From: Methanomassiliicoccales archaeon
Lineage (GTDB): Archaea; Thermoplasmatota; Thermoplasmata; Methanomassiliicoccales; UBA472
Assembly (NCBI GenBank): GCA_013415865.1
Contig: CP058896.1
Location: 124,001-188,000 of the forward strand
Direction of reading: 5' to 3'
DNA length: 64,000 bases
The translations under genes and the position numbers were made by a program. The first letter of the stretch is position 1. Each line of letters opens with the position of its first letter. Positions 17,463 to 27,244 of this stretch are shown piece by piece. Below the pieces are notes generated by a model, which searched no databases, was not told where the DNA came from, and was given only the letters and a program-made list of their open reading frames with translations.

Positions 17463-19634
17463 TTAGAGGCCCAATACGATCACACCGGCAAATACCAGCG
17501 TGATAGTGGAGAGCAGCTTGACAAGCACGTGCAATGAAGGGCCAGCAGTGTCCTTGAACGGGTCACCGACAGTGTCACCGACAACCGCAGCGGCATGCTG
17601 AGGGGTCTTCTTCAATCCTTTTGACTCAACATACTTCTTCGCGTTGTCCCAGGCGCCACCACCGTTGTTAAGGACGAGAGCCATCAGCACACCGGCGATC
17701 GTCCCGACCATCAACATGGCACCGACCGCCATATAAGCGGTCACTGAGCCATATGAATAGTACATGAAGATACCGAATGACACCGGTACGATCACAGGCA
17801 GAATGCCTGGGAGTATCATCGCCTTAAGCGCGCCCTTGGTGGATATATCCACACATTTGGCGTAGTCTGGCTTGTCATTGCCCTTCAAGATGTTCGGGTT
17901 CTCCCTGAACTGACGGCGCACCTCGGATATCATGTCCCCCGCGGCCTTACCGACGGCGCGGATCGCCAAGGATGAGAACAAGAAGACCAGCATCGCACCG
18001 ATAAGAGCTCCGACGAAAACCTCTGGCTGAGCAATATCAACGCTGTATGCCGCGGTCGGGTCTGCATAAACGGCCCACTTGACCGGGTCGTGGGAGTAAA
18101 GCTCCTCTGCGACCTTGTCAAAGAAGGCGCCGAACAATAGGTAGGCTGCAAGAGCTGCAGAGCCCATCGCATAACCCTTCGTGAGGGCCTTGGTCGTGTT
18201 GCCCACGGCGTCGAGCTTGTCCGTCCTGTTGCGTATCTCATCAGGCTGTTCGGACATCTCGACGATACCGCCTGCGTTGTCGGTGATGGGGCCAAAGGTG
18301 TCCTCTGCGAGCACGAACGCGCATGGAGCGAGCATGCCCATTGTCGCAACTGCAGTCCCATATAGACCGTATTGGAAGACCAGGCCAGAAGAGGCGCCAT
18401 CAGGGGCGGCCATTTGACCAAGTTCGTAGGCACCGAGGAGGGCTGCGACGATGGCCATTATCGGAAGGAAGGTCGTCTCGAGACCGACCGCGAAACCGCT
18501 GATGATGTTGGTGGCTGGACCTGTCTCGGAAGCCTTTGCTATCTCGCGGACCGGGCGGTATTCGCCTGCGGTGTAATACTGCGTGATGTAAACTATAGCT
18601 ATGCTGAGAATGACACCGACTATGCCACATCCCAGGAAATAGATCCAATTGTCTCCTAGGAGCTCGCTTGCTGCAAATCCGAACAGTGCAATGGCGATGA
18701 TGCAAGACACATAGTAGCCACGGTTCAATGCCTTCATCGGCTCCTCGTCCTCGTTCCTAAGCTTCACGAGCATGATACCGATTATACCTGCAAAGATGCC
18801 CAGGGCACGGGCAACAAGCGGGAAGAACACGAAACCAACTTCACCTGTGGCCGCATACAGGAACGCACCTAGGATCATGGCTCCGATGTTCTCTGCCGCT
18901 GTCGACTCGAAGAGGTCTGCACCACGACCGGCGCAGTCCCCAACGTTATCGCCGACGAGGTCTGCTATGACCGCGGGGTTCTTTGGAGAGTCCTCAGGAA
19001 TGCCGGCCTCAACTTTACCGACCAGGTCAGCACCGACATCGGCTGCCTTGGTGTAGATACCACCGCCTAGTTGTGCAAAGAGGGCGGCGAATGAGGCACC
19101 AAATGCATAACCGACAGCAAGGAGAAGCGCTTCGGTTATACCCTCATCAACACCTGTGACCATCTCAGGGGCTTCAAGCCACCAGAACATGAAAAAGACC
19201 CCGGCGACCCCGAGCAGGCTCAACGTGACGACCGATATGCCGGAGACCGCCCCTCCCCTGAAGGAGACCTGGAGGGCCTCATTCAAGGAGCGCCTAGCGG
19301 CACTGGCGGTCCTGATGTTCGAGTTGACAGACACATACATTCCGATGTATCCTGACAACGCCGAACAGGCAGCACCAATAATGAAGGCCACGCCGGTCAA
19401 TGGGCTTATGGCCACACCTATTAGCGCAGCAATTATGATGCTGATGATCGCGATCGTCTTGTACTGGCGTGCGAGGTAGGCCATCGCCCCTTCTTTGATG
19501 GCATCGCTAACGAACCTCATCTCTTCGGTCCCAGTGTCCTTCTTGAAGACCCATCGGGTCAAGAAAGCCACGGCGAGTATCCCTACCAGGCCCGCTATGG
19601 GAATTGCATAGATCAATGGATCCAATTCAATCAT
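17463..19634 (-). CDS. hppA: Membrane-bound proton-translocating pyrophosphatase (K+-independent type)
   Basis: The 723-residue protein is a membrane pyrophosphatase that couples PPi hydrolysis to ion pumping. About 16 membrane helices are apparent. The catalytic loops include GGIYTKAADVGADLVGKVE and DNVGDCAGRGADLFES, the later ITDNAGGIVEMS, and GDTVGDPFKDTAGPSLHVL near the C-terminus, all rich in the Asp residues that hold Mg-PPi. The motif GNTTKA at about 477-482 has Lys where potassium-dependent enzymes have Ala, so a K+-independent, proton-pumping enzyme is predicted. In methanogens it would recover energy from PPi made by biosynthesis and tRNA charging. It is transcribed alone from a clear TATA box. 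Confidence 0.97.
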   Translation of the reverse strand: MIELDPLIYAIPIAGLVGILAVAFLTRWVFKKDTGTEEMRFVSDAIKEGAMAYLARQYKTIAIISIIIAALIGVAISPLTGVAFIIGAACSALSGYIGMYVSVNSNIRTASAARRSLNEALQVSFRGGAVSGISVVTLSLLGVAGVFFMFWWLEAPEMVTGVDEGITEALLLAVGYAFGASFAALFAQLGGGIYTKAADVGADLVGKVEAGIPEDSPKNPAVIADLVGDNVGDCAGRGADLFESTAAENIGAMILGAFLYAATGEVGFVFFPLVARALGIFAGIIGIMLVKLRNEDEEPMKALNRGYYVSCIIAIALFGFAASELLGDNWIYFLGCGIVGVILSIAIVYITQYYTAGEYRPVREIAKASETGPATNIISGFAVGLETTFLPIMAIVAALLGAYELGQMAAPDGASSGLVFQYGLYGTAVATMGMLAPCAFVLAEDTFGPITDNAGGIVEMSEQPDEIRNRTDKLDAVGNTTKALTKGYAMGSAALAAYLLFGAFFDKVAEELYSHDPVKWAVYADPTAAYSVDIAQPEVFVGALIGAMLVFLFSSLAIRAVGKAAGDMISEVRRQFRENPNILKGNDKPDYAKCVDISTKGALKAMILPGILPVIVPVSFGIFMYYSYGSVTAYMAVGAMLMVGTIAGVLMALVLNNGGGAWDNAKKYVESKGLKKTPQHAAAVVGDTVGDPFKDTAGPSLHVLVKLLSTITLVFAGVIVLGL

Positions 19635-19678
19635 TTTTTATACCCCTATTTAGCAGGTTATGCCCGAATAAGGGTGCT

Positions 19679-19688
19679 TATATAAATC
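19679..19688 (-). promoter_or_regulatory. TATA box of hppA
   Basis: The minus strand reads ATTTATATAA about 50 bases before the hppA ATG. Transcription would start near 19655. A purine-rich AGGGG just before the ATG could act as the ribosome binding site. Confidence 0.5.
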
Positions 19689-19892
19689 CCTTGTTCCTGT
19701 CACACCACAGTTTTTCGCATTCTGGCTACGATTGAGCCTGTTAACGCTTGACATGGATGATTTTATTGATGGTGTTCATAGAACTGATGCAATATCGATC
19801 ATTTCGAACTTTAACTCTTCATAATTGCGATGGTATGATCACATTCCTTTACATGGATAAAATATATAATATTATGAATAATATATTAAGCC

Positions 19893-21173
19893 GTGGCAGA
19901 TTTCAGCAACCCGGATTTCTTCTATCATGCCTTATTGGCCGTCGGCACTGGCGCATTGGTAGGTCTGGAAAGGGAGCATCACAGGGACGATCTTTCGGTG
20001 CTCGCTGGCCTCAGAACATTCGCTCTGATATCATTGTTCGGTTTCATGACGGCATTCCTCGCAACCGAGGAGGCCGATCTTATCTTTTTGGTCATGATCG
20101 GCGTACCAGTGGTCGGCGCATTGGCATTTCTCCTTGCCATAATAAAATTCCTGAAAGGGTCGCCAGGGATGACCACACCCATGGCCATGATCGTCACCTA
20201 CTTCAGCGGCGTTCTTGTAGGATATGATCTATTGTTCGAGGCGGCCGTCCTTACGGTCGTGACCACGTTCTTGTTGGTCTCTAGAAGAAGGACGCACATG
20301 CTAGCAAAGATACTTGACGATGATGAATTGATCGGTGCCCTTCAGTTCATCACGATCGTGGTCATCTTGTTCCCGATCACCTACTTCCTCAGTCTTGAAG
20401 ATCCTCTTGACGTTCTCAACAGGGGAGGAGTTCTGGACCTCAACTACATTCTGACAATGGTGGTGTTCGTGAGCAGCATCTCTTTCGTTTCTTTCTTAAT
20501 AATAAGAAAGGAGGGGGCGAAACGTGGGATGGAGTTCTCAGGTCTCCTTGGTGGACTGGTCAATTCTGCAGCGACCACGGCATCTTTATGCAACATAGCC
20601 AAGGAGAGACCACATCTCGCCGAGAAGGCTGCGACAGGGATCTATCTGGCCACCGGGGTCATGATGATACGTAACCTGATTGTCGTCATGATCGCCGACC
20701 CAGATATGAGGACCGCGATGATACTGGCCCCTTTCATATTGATCGCGGCCGCGGTGGCCCTAGTTTTAGGCATCGTCAGGGACATGAACGGCCCGGAAGA
20801 TACCAAGGTCGAGATGAGGTCTCCCTTTGCGATAGGACCGGCCATTAAATTTGCTATGTTGATATTCATCCTCTCGCTTGTGACCTATGGCGCTGAAAAA
20901 TACCTAGGGAACAATGGCATCTACTTCTCCTCTATTGCGGGGCTCATCTCATCAGCAGCGGTCGCCGCTTCTCTGGGCAGTTTGGTATCGTTAGGTGATA
21001 TTGGAGCTAGGGTTGCCGCGGAGACCATCATGGTCGCGACGACCTTCTCGTGCATCGGTAATTATCTGATAATCAGGACCATGAATAAAAAAGTAGAAAA
21101 AATTGCAGCAAAAAAGATGCTGGTGATAACGATTACATCGGCTCTCATGTCCTTCATAATTATCTTATGGTGA
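19893..21173 (+). CDS. MgtC/SapB-DUF4010 family membrane protein
   Basis: The 426-residue protein starts at GTG. Its N-terminal third is an MgtC/SapB-type domain (FYHALLAVGTGALVGLEREHH, then LAGLRTFALISLFGFM), and the remaining two thirds are a DUF4010 domain with many membrane helices (GLLGGLVNSAATTASLCNIAKE; GLISSAAVAASLGSLVSLG). About 11-12 helices are apparent in total. The family occurs widely in archaea and has been linked to magnesium or membrane homeostasis without a proven transport substrate. An AT-rich gap precedes it; the kinase-like membrane gene follows 63 bases later. Confidence 0.85.
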   Translation: MADFSNPDFFYHALLAVGTGALVGLEREHHRDDLSVLAGLRTFALISLFGFMTAFLATEEADLIFLVMIGVPVVGALAFLLAIIKFLKGSPGMTTPMAMIVTYFSGVLVGYDLLFEAAVLTVVTTFLLVSRRRTHMLAKILDDDELIGALQFITIVVILFPITYFLSLEDPLDVLNRGGVLDLNYILTMVVFVSSISFVSFLIIRKEGAKRGMEFSGLLGGLVNSAATTASLCNIAKERPHLAEKAATGIYLATGVMMIRNLIVVMIADPDMRTAMILAPFILIAAAVALVLGIVRDMNGPEDTKVEMRSPFAIGPAIKFAMLIFILSLVTYGAEKYLGNNGIYFSSIAGLISSAAVAASLGSLVSLGDIGARVAAETIMVATTFSCIGNYLIIRTMNKKVEKIAAKKMLVITITSALMSFIIILW

Positions 21174-21236
21174 AGACCGTGCCCTTTCTGTTCAAGAATA
21201 TGTTTTATATCTATATGGCCTTACAGTGGCGATACA

Positions 21237-21965
21237 TTGACCGACGGTGACCTGATAGGGCTTTTCCTCGTCTATGCTTACGTCGGCACAATGGTCATGG
21301 TCGCTAGCAAATGGCAGTTTCTGAAAAGGACGAGATTGCACCGAAAGTTCATACATGTAATGATCGGGAACATCGTGCTGTTCTGGTGGATCTTTGAGAC
21401 AGATTGGGTCATGTCCCTTTTGGCTGCGGCCCCCTTCGTTCCTTTATTGATATTGTTCTCCAAGGAGGGTTCTAGGGGAGACGTCCCAAAAAGCAAATTA
21501 GAGAGAGAGGTTAAGAACTCGGTACTGGCCGAGGCTTCGGTGGACGGTCATAAGCTCGGTCTTGTCTACTATGCAATATCATGGACCCTGCTTGCGTATT
21601 TTTCATTCGATGATCTCATGTTAGCCTCCATTGGCATAGTCTGTATGGCATATGGTGATGGCATGGGAGGTCTTATTGGGAAAAGATATGGCCGTAGGAA
21701 GATCCATAAGGACAAGAGCATTGAAGGGACGTTATCTGTTTTCATATTCGCCACATTGGCGTGCTTTTTCGTCATCGCTTATTACGGCTTCCTTAGCTCG
21801 GAAGGTTACTACGCGTCTCCAATCATCGATCTGCCTACGATGATTCTGGTATCTATCAGTATCGCCGCATATGTGGCAGTCGTAGAGCTTTATACGCCGG
21901 GAGAATATGATAATCTGATAATACCTTTAACGTCAGTGATCATCCTGAAATTCTTGGGGGTATAA
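21237..21965 (+). CDS. Dolichol kinase-like CTP-dependent lipid kinase or cytidylyltransferase
   Basis: This 242-residue polytopic membrane protein starts at TTG. The CTP-binding signature of the dolichol-kinase/SEC59 and CTP-transferase superfamily is visible as YGDGMGGLIGKRYGRRKIHKDKSIEGTLSVF. The N-terminal RTRLHRKFIHVMIGNIVLFWW fits the same family. In archaea such proteins may phosphorylate dolichol or a polyprenol, or act in phospholipid head-group activation; the exact substrate is unproven. The next gene begins one base after its stop, so the two are co-translated. Confidence 0.8.
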   Translation: MTDGDLIGLFLVYAYVGTMVMVASKWQFLKRTRLHRKFIHVMIGNIVLFWWIFETDWVMSLLAAAPFVPLLILFSKEGSRGDVPKSKLEREVKNSVLAEASVDGHKLGLVYYAISWTLLAYFSFDDLMLASIGIVCMAYGDGMGGLIGKRYGRRKIHKDKSIEGTLSVFIFATLACFFVIAYYGFLSSEGYYASPIIDLPTMILVSISIAAYVAVVELYTPGEYDNLIIPLTSVIILKFLGV

Positions 21966-21966
21966 A

Positions 21967-22566
21967 TTGAGGTGGATGGTCGTCGATGGCATCGACGGCT
22001 CAGGCAAGAACACGGCGGCACAGATCATCAAGGAATGGTATGAGGAAAGAGGAGTGAGAACGAAGATCATGGCACACCCATCCGCCAGGAAATGTGGCAA
22101 GGTGGCAAGAAAAGCCTTGCAATCGCAAGGGCCGCTCATGAGGGTGATCGCGTCGGTGTTCTATATCATCGATGTATTGATGTCCGTTTCTCAACTTAAA
22201 AAAATGAAGGATCAAGATATCGCGGTCATTTTTGTGAGATACCTGATGGGCACCGCCTATCTACCAGAGAGGTTCATGGGATTAGGATATGATGTCTTTG
22301 CGAAAGTATTGCCGATATCTGAGGCCATGGTGCTCATTGACGTACGTCCAGAGATAGCGCTGAAAAGGATACAATCAAGACCTGATGTCAAGGAGATGTT
22401 CGAGGACCTTGGGAACCTTGAGAAAGCCAGGCGAAAGGTTCTCAAGCTCTCTGAGAAAGGATGGAGGGTGCTGGACAATTCCAATGGCAATGGAGAACTT
22501 GCGATCGAACTGTCGTCCATCCTCGAGGACTGGGAGTCGCGTTCCGTCACGACCTTTCCAAGATGA
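21967..22566 (+). CDS. Thymidylate kinase-like P-loop nucleotide kinase
   Basis: The 199-residue protein begins MRWMVVDGIDGSGKNTAAQ, with a P-loop GIDGSGKNT of the thymidylate-kinase type. The hydrophobic RYLMGTAYLPERF and the LID-like SRPDVKEMFEDLGNLEKARR are in the right order. It starts at TTG, one base after the upstream stop, with a run of G as a possible ribosome binding site. It is divergent from bona fide Tmk in places, so a related dNMP kinase role cannot be excluded. Its end overlaps the convergent MFS gene by 20 bases. Confidence 0.75.
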   Translation: MRWMVVDGIDGSGKNTAAQIIKEWYEERGVRTKIMAHPSARKCGKVARKALQSQGPLMRVIASVFYIIDVLMSVSQLKKMKDQDIAVIFVRYLMGTAYLPERFMGLGYDVFAKVLPISEAMVLIDVRPEIALKRIQSRPDVKEMFEDLGNLEKARRKVLKLSEKGWRVLDNSNGNGELAIELSSILEDWESRSVTTFPR

Positions 22567-23701
22567 CCGTTAACCCGATACCGATGATCAAGGCAATAGA
22601 GGTAAAGGTCAGGACCATATCAAATCCAGACGATAAATATACTGGACCGAGCACCAATGGCGATATCGCATAGCCCATGAACCTTGAGCTGTTGAAGACC
22701 GAGGAGACGGTTCCCTTGATCTCCGACACCAGCTCCACCACAAGCGCAAAAAGCGAGGCCCACAATATCTGCGCTCCCGTTCCCAGAAGGACCAATGCCA
22801 TGGCGAACATCCAGATCGTGGTTGAATTTGCCATGAGGATCGTTGTTGCCAATAATATGAGAAGGCCCAAGGCCGCCGTCCTAGACCGACCTATCCGGTC
22901 CGACAATGAACCACCGAACGGTGCGGCAAAGATACCAGCGCCTCCTGTGAGCGCAATTAATATCCCGATCAGACGGCCCGACGCATCAATGGGCGGCCTT
23001 GCAAGGACATCTGAGACAAAAGAAAGAGCACCGATATAGCAAAAGAAGGTTACGAACCCTATCGCGGATATTAAAAGAACGCCTTTGTTCTTTAAAGCCC
23101 TGGGAACGTTGCCCATCATTGAACCTATCGACACTCCAGACGCTACGAAGGACGCTCCTTTATAGGTCTTGAGAATCGCATAGTTGCATATCAGGCAAAG
23201 CAGAGCTATTACGATGAACACGATCCTCCAATCCCATTCTGAGAAAGCTCCTGCCATCAGAGGCCCAAACGCAACACCACCAGTAGTAGCGGCTGCAAGG
23301 AACCCCATGTTCCTACCTCTGCTATCGGAGGGCGTCACTTCTGCCAGAATTGCGACGAGCACGGGATTGACGAATGCATAGCCGAAGCCTTGGACCCCTC
23401 GGGAGATATAGAAGGTCATGACATCATTGCTCGATGCGCATAACAGAGCTCCAATGGCATAGACCAAGAAGCCGAACGTGACCACCTTCCTTCTTCCATA
23501 TATGTCCGAGATAGAACCAGAGAAGAAACTGAAGATCGCGAATGGGAACATGTAAAAGGAAATCGACAGAAGGACCTCGGCTACAGATATCCCAAACTCG
23601 ACCTCCAACAGTGGTACAATGGCAAGCACTGAGTTACCAGCAAGAGGGCCGGAGAATGCACCCGCATAGACAGCGAACTTGGCATAACGGCTCTCGCTCA
23701 T
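22547..23701 (-). CDS. MFS-family transporter (drug-efflux-like)
   Basis: The 384-residue protein has twelve predicted membrane helices and the MFS motif A as GSISDIYGRRKVVTFG, with a second copy GGSLSDRIGRSRTAALG between the halves. Segment 5 resembles motif C of drug:H+ antiporters (LAAATTGGVAFGPLMAGAFSEW), so an exporter is likelier than an importer. The substrate is unknown. It follows the cation diffusion facilitator gene on the same strand with 9 bases between, suggesting one transcript. Confidence 0.88.
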   Translation of the reverse strand: MSESRYAKFAVYAGAFSGPLAGNSVLAIVPLLEVEFGISVAEVLLSISFYMFPFAIFSFFSGSISDIYGRRKVVTFGFLVYAIGALLCASSNDVMTFYISRGVQGFGYAFVNPVLVAILAEVTPSDSRGRNMGFLAAATTGGVAFGPLMAGAFSEWDWRIVFIVIALLCLICNYAILKTYKGASFVASGVSIGSMMGNVPRALKNKGVLLISAIGFVTFFCYIGALSFVSDVLARPPIDASGRLIGILIALTGGAGIFAAPFGGSLSDRIGRSRTAALGLLILLATTILMANSTTIWMFAMALVLLGTGAQILWASLFALVVELVSEIKGTVSSVFNSSRFMGYAISPLVLGPVYLSSGFDMVLTFTSIALIIGIGLTVILERS

Positions 23702-23710
23702 CTATAGGCC

Positions 23711-24727
23711 TCATCTGACCCTTTTGATGTTGGCACATTCGACATCAGGTTCTTCAACGATCTCTATCAGCTCGCCCCGGCAATGCGGACAGGAGTCTCC
23801 CTTCTTGCATGGTTCTATATGGATCATGACGTTGGTGTTCGGCAGGTTCGCCTCTATCTCTGCCTCTATCGTATCGCATAGGTCATGGGCTGCGGCGACA
23901 GGCATGTCCGAACGAACGATAAGCACAAGGTCTACGAACCTCTCAGCTCCGGATTTCCTTGTCCGAAGGGCCCTGAAGGCTATGAAGTTCTTGCTATAGA
24001 ATGCCAGAACGCATTTGATCTTCGCTTCCTCCTCGGGAGGCAGCTGCTCATCTACAAGCCCTTTGCTGGCCTCCCTTGTAAGTTCCCATGCTGCCTTCAC
24101 TATGAGAACGGCGACGATGATGGCGACAACAGGGTCGAGCCACTCATAACCTGTGATCCTGATCAATACCAGACCGATCATAACTCCAACAGATGTCATG
24201 ACATCCGTCCTGAGATGGAGACCATCAGCCTGGAGCGCCATCGAGTCTGTCTCGATGCCTACCTTGTAAAGCCTATTGGACACAAAGAAATTGACGATCG
24301 CGGATATGCCCATGATGACTATGCCGACCCCAAGGAACTCGACGGGGGCGCCTTTTATGATCCTCATCGTCGCCTCGTAAACTATCAACATTGCTGCAAA
24401 AAATATCAGTATGGCCTCGACCACCCCTGCATAGTTCTCATATTTCCCATGACCATAAGGATGGTCCTTGTCTGCCGGTGCACCGGACTTCCTGACGGAA
24501 TAGTTAGCTATTACCGCGGCGACCAGATCGATCATGGAGTGGATGCCTTCCGAGATGACCGAGATCGACCCCATGAATATACCTGCAACTAACTTCAGGA
24601 TGACCAAGAATGAATTGCTATAGACCGATAGCAATGCAACCTTCTGCTTCTGCAATTTTATCCGAATGGCATATTGGTACGTGTTTTTAGGCTTTCTGGT
24701 CTTTGATAGGAATAAGGTCATTTTCAC
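23711..24727 (-). CDS. Cation diffusion facilitator metal exporter
   Basis: The 338-residue protein is a CDF transporter: about six membrane helices, with metal ligands in SEGIHSMIDLVAA (His and Asp of helix 2) and in the second site ALQADGLHLRTDVMTS of helix 5. The DKDHPYGHGKYENYAG loop is typical. A cytosolic C-terminal domain follows with the extra Cys cluster CKKGDSCPHCRGELIEI, a short zinc-ribbon-like end not universal in the family. Zinc, iron or manganese export is likely; which one cannot be read. The MFS gene lies immediately downstream. Confidence 0.92.
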   Translation of the reverse strand: MKMTLFLSKTRKPKNTYQYAIRIKLQKQKVALLSVYSNSFLVILKLVAGIFMGSISVISEGIHSMIDLVAAVIANYSVRKSGAPADKDHPYGHGKYENYAGVVEAILIFFAAMLIVYEATMRIIKGAPVEFLGVGIVIMGISAIVNFFVSNRLYKVGIETDSMALQADGLHLRTDVMTSVGVMIGLVLIRITGYEWLDPVVAIIVAVLIVKAAWELTREASKGLVDEQLPPEEEAKIKCVLAFYSKNFIAFRALRTRKSGAERFVDLVLIVRSDMPVAAAHDLCDTIEAEIEANLPNTNVMIHIEPCKKGDSCPHCRGELIEIVEEPDVECANIKRVR

Positions 24728-24779
24728 AAAGACAGCAAACCTTTTTTATCTCCCATAACTTGAACGACCTGGGACCTAT

Positions 24780-25709
24780 ATGGAAGAAAGAAAGGTCAAG
24801 GATATAGTCATTAAAAAAGGCATGACCGTCGACGACCTCATCAGAGAGATGAAGGAATCCGGGGGGTTCACTGGACGGAAGGTCGCGGATGCGGTAGATA
24901 TCCTGGAGAAGATGGTCAAGAGCGAGGGGTGCATAAAATTCTTATCATTCCCCGCCTGCCTCATGGCCACCGGTACGAGAGGTGTGCTGGTCGAGCTGGT
25001 GAAAAGAAGGCTTGTTGATGTGATAATCACGACCTGTGGGACATTGGACCATGACCTGGCAAGGGTCTGGAAGGACTACTATCACGGGGATTTCTTCATG
25101 GACGATGCGGAACTGAGGAGGGAAGGCGTCAACAGGTTAGGGAATGTTCTCGTTCCTGACGATTCCTATGGCCTTATTCTTGAAGAAAGATTGATACCGA
25201 TGTTCGAGGAGATATTGGAGGGGAGGAGCTCGATCTCGACCAGAGAACTGATCGATGAGGTGGGTGCAAGGATCGATGATGAGAGATCCCTTTTATATTG
25301 GGCGCATAAGAACAAGGTCCCGATCTTCGTACCAGGAATAACCGACGGTTCATTTGGAAGTCAGATATGGATGTATTGGCAGACCCATAGGAAATTGCAT
25401 ATGGACCTGTTCCAGGATGAACAGGACCTCTCTGATATAATCTTCCATTCAAAAGAGACGGGGGCCTTGATCGTCGGGGGCGGTATTTCAAAGCATCATG
25501 TAATCTGGTGGAATCAATTCAGAGGCGGGCTCGATTATGCGGTCTATATGACCACAGCTCCTGAGTTTGATGGGTCTTTGTCCGGGGCACAGGTACGAGA
25601 GGCTGTCTCCTGGGGGAAGGTCAAGGAGACCGCGTCTCATGTGACCGTGGAGGGAGATGCGACGATCACTTTGCCGATGGCGGTTGCCAGCTTGGTCGAG
25701 AGATTGTGA
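24780..25709 (+). CDS. dys: Deoxyhypusine synthase
   Basis: The enzyme transfers an aminobutyl group from spermidine to a lysine of translation factor aIF5A. The 309-residue protein has the family pattern: GGFTGRKVADAVDILEKM at the start, LVKRRLVDVIITTCGTLDHDLAR, FVPGITDGSFGSQIW, and the active-site region EFDGSLSGAQVREAVSWGKVKE, where the Lys of SWGK is the catalytic lysine. Length is normal. Its stop overlaps the start of the next gene by 4 bases (GATGA). Confidence 0.95.
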   Translation: MEERKVKDIVIKKGMTVDDLIREMKESGGFTGRKVADAVDILEKMVKSEGCIKFLSFPACLMATGTRGVLVELVKRRLVDVIITTCGTLDHDLARVWKDYYHGDFFMDDAELRREGVNRLGNVLVPDDSYGLILEERLIPMFEEILEGRSSISTRELIDEVGARIDDERSLLYWAHKNKVPIFVPGITDGSFGSQIWMYWQTHRKLHMDLFQDEQDLSDIIFHSKETGALIVGGGISKHHVIWWNQFRGGLDYAVYMTTAPEFDGSLSGAQVREAVSWGKVKETASHVTVEGDATITLPMAVASLVERL

Positions 25710-26710
25710 TGAAAAAAGTATCGGTCGTAAAAGGGGACGGCATCGGGCCCGAGGTGATCGATGCCACCTTGGAAGTGCTCCATAATATGGACCTGCCGAT
25801 CGAGTTCGTCGATGCGGAGATGGGGCTTGAATGCAATTCCATTAAAGGAGCGTACATCCCAGAGGCATCGATAGAGGTCATTAAAGGCTCGGACTGCTGC
25901 CTTTTCGGTGCGATCACATCACCACCGTCCAATGTGCCAGATTACAGGTCGCCCATCCTTTACCTCCGAAAAGAGTTCGGACTTTTCGCCAACGTGAGAC
26001 CCGTTAAAAGACCTTGTCCAGATATCGGGATCATCGACCTTGACCTGACCATCATCAGGGAGAACACGGAAGGTATGTATACAGGGATCGAAAGAGAGGA
26101 GGACGGTGCTGTCATTCTCGAAAGGAAGGTCTCCGAAAAGGCGTGTAGAAGATTGGTCAGATATGCCATCAACCATTGTATAAAAAATGGGATCGGCACC
26201 CTCACCTGTGTCCATAAGGCCAATGTCCTGAGGAGGTCGGACGGTCTTTTCAGGAGGGTTTTCTTTGAGGAGATGGAAGGAACATCCATCAAGGCCAGAG
26301 AGCTCCTGGTGGACGCCGCGGCGGCGGCCATGGTCACCAGGCCCTTGGAGCAGAGATGTTATGTGACCCTCAATCTATATGGGGACATACTTTCAGATGA
26401 GGCGGCGGCGCTCATTGGCGGTCTGGGATTCGCCCCGTCAGGGAGCTATGGTGAAAAATTTGCCTTGTTCGAACCCACCCACGGCTCGGCACCCGATATT
26501 GCGGGCAAGGGGGTTGCCAATCCCACTGCCGCTCTCTTATCTGCATGCATGATGTTAGAATATCTCGGTATGGAAGGTCACGCAATAAGCTTGAGGTCTG
26601 CATTACAGAGAACTCTCCTCGATGGGGTCAGGACACCAGATGCCGGGGGGAGGTCAGGCACACTCGATTTCAGCCGTCAGGTGATAAAAAGGTTATCTGT
26701 TCGGGATTAA
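25706..26710 (+). CDS. Isopropylmalate/isocitrate-type beta-decarboxylating dehydrogenase
   Basis: The 334-residue protein is in the IMDH/ICDH family: VKGDGIGPEVIDATLEVL at the N-terminus, the substrate region with IIRENTEGMYTGIE, the catalytic Lys in TCVHKANVLRRSDGLF, and the metal site NLYGDILSDEAAALIGGLGFAPSG, ending with the cofactor-site loop EPTHGSAPDIAGKG. It could be 3-isopropylmalate, homoisocitrate or isocitrate dehydrogenase; the size and absence of flanking leuCD genes leave this open. It overlaps dys by 4 bases, although no pathway link between them is known. Confidence 0.88.
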   Translation: MMKKVSVVKGDGIGPEVIDATLEVLHNMDLPIEFVDAEMGLECNSIKGAYIPEASIEVIKGSDCCLFGAITSPPSNVPDYRSPILYLRKEFGLFANVRPVKRPCPDIGIIDLDLTIIRENTEGMYTGIEREEDGAVILERKVSEKACRRLVRYAINHCIKNGIGTLTCVHKANVLRRSDGLFRRVFFEEMEGTSIKARELLVDAAAAAMVTRPLEQRCYVTLNLYGDILSDEAAALIGGLGFAPSGSYGEKFALFEPTHGSAPDIAGKGVANPTAALLSACMMLEYLGMEGHAISLRSALQRTLLDGVRTPDAGGRSGTLDFSRQVIKRLSVRD

Positions 26711-26758
26711 TCGAATGACAGAAATATCAGAACGTCACCTTGAACAATCGGTCAAAAT

Positions 26759-27244
26759 ATGTCCGAGGCGTCTTTAAAAAAGGCGGCCTTTGCGGCCGGA
26801 TGTTTCTGGGGCGTCGAATCCGCATTCAGAGAGATCAAAGGTGTCGTAGATGCCCAGGTCGGATATATGGGCGGGACATTGGAGAACCCCACATATAAGC
26901 TCGTGTGCACAGGAAGGACAGGGCACGCAGAGACCGTTGAGGTCCTTTATGACCCTTCGATCGTGGGTTATGAAGACCTACTTGATGCTTTTTGGAAGAT
27001 GCATGATCCAACGCAGCTGAACAGACAAGGGGTTGACATAGGGTCGCAATATAGATCGGTCATTTTCTACTACGATCAGGAACAAAGGGATATGGCAATG
27101 AGATCTAAGGAGAACCTCGAAAAATCTGGCAAATTCTCAAGACCAATAGTCACGGAGATAGTCCCTGCCACGAGATTCTGGAGGGCGGAGGAGTATCATC
27201 AAAGGTACAATGAGAGACATGGATTGCGGTCATGTCATCTGTAA
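26759..27244 (+). CDS. msrA: Peptide methionine-S-sulfoxide reductase MsrA
   Basis: The enzyme reduces S-methionine sulfoxide in proteins. The 161-residue protein has the catalytic motif GCFWG at 14-18 (Cys15) and the conserved stretches VGYMGG, GHAETVEVLYDP, FWKMHDPTQLNRQGVDIGSQYRS and AEEYHQRY. A likely resolving Cys is third from the end (RSCHL). Such an enzyme supports tolerance to oxygen in an anaerobe. Confidence 0.96.
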   Translation: MSEASLKKAAFAAGCFWGVESAFREIKGVVDAQVGYMGGTLENPTYKLVCTGRTGHAETVEVLYDPSIVGYEDLLDAFWKMHDPTQLNRQGVDIGSQYRSVIFYYDQEQRDMAMRSKENLEKSGKFSRPIVTEIVPATRFWRAEEYHQRYNERHGLRSCHL

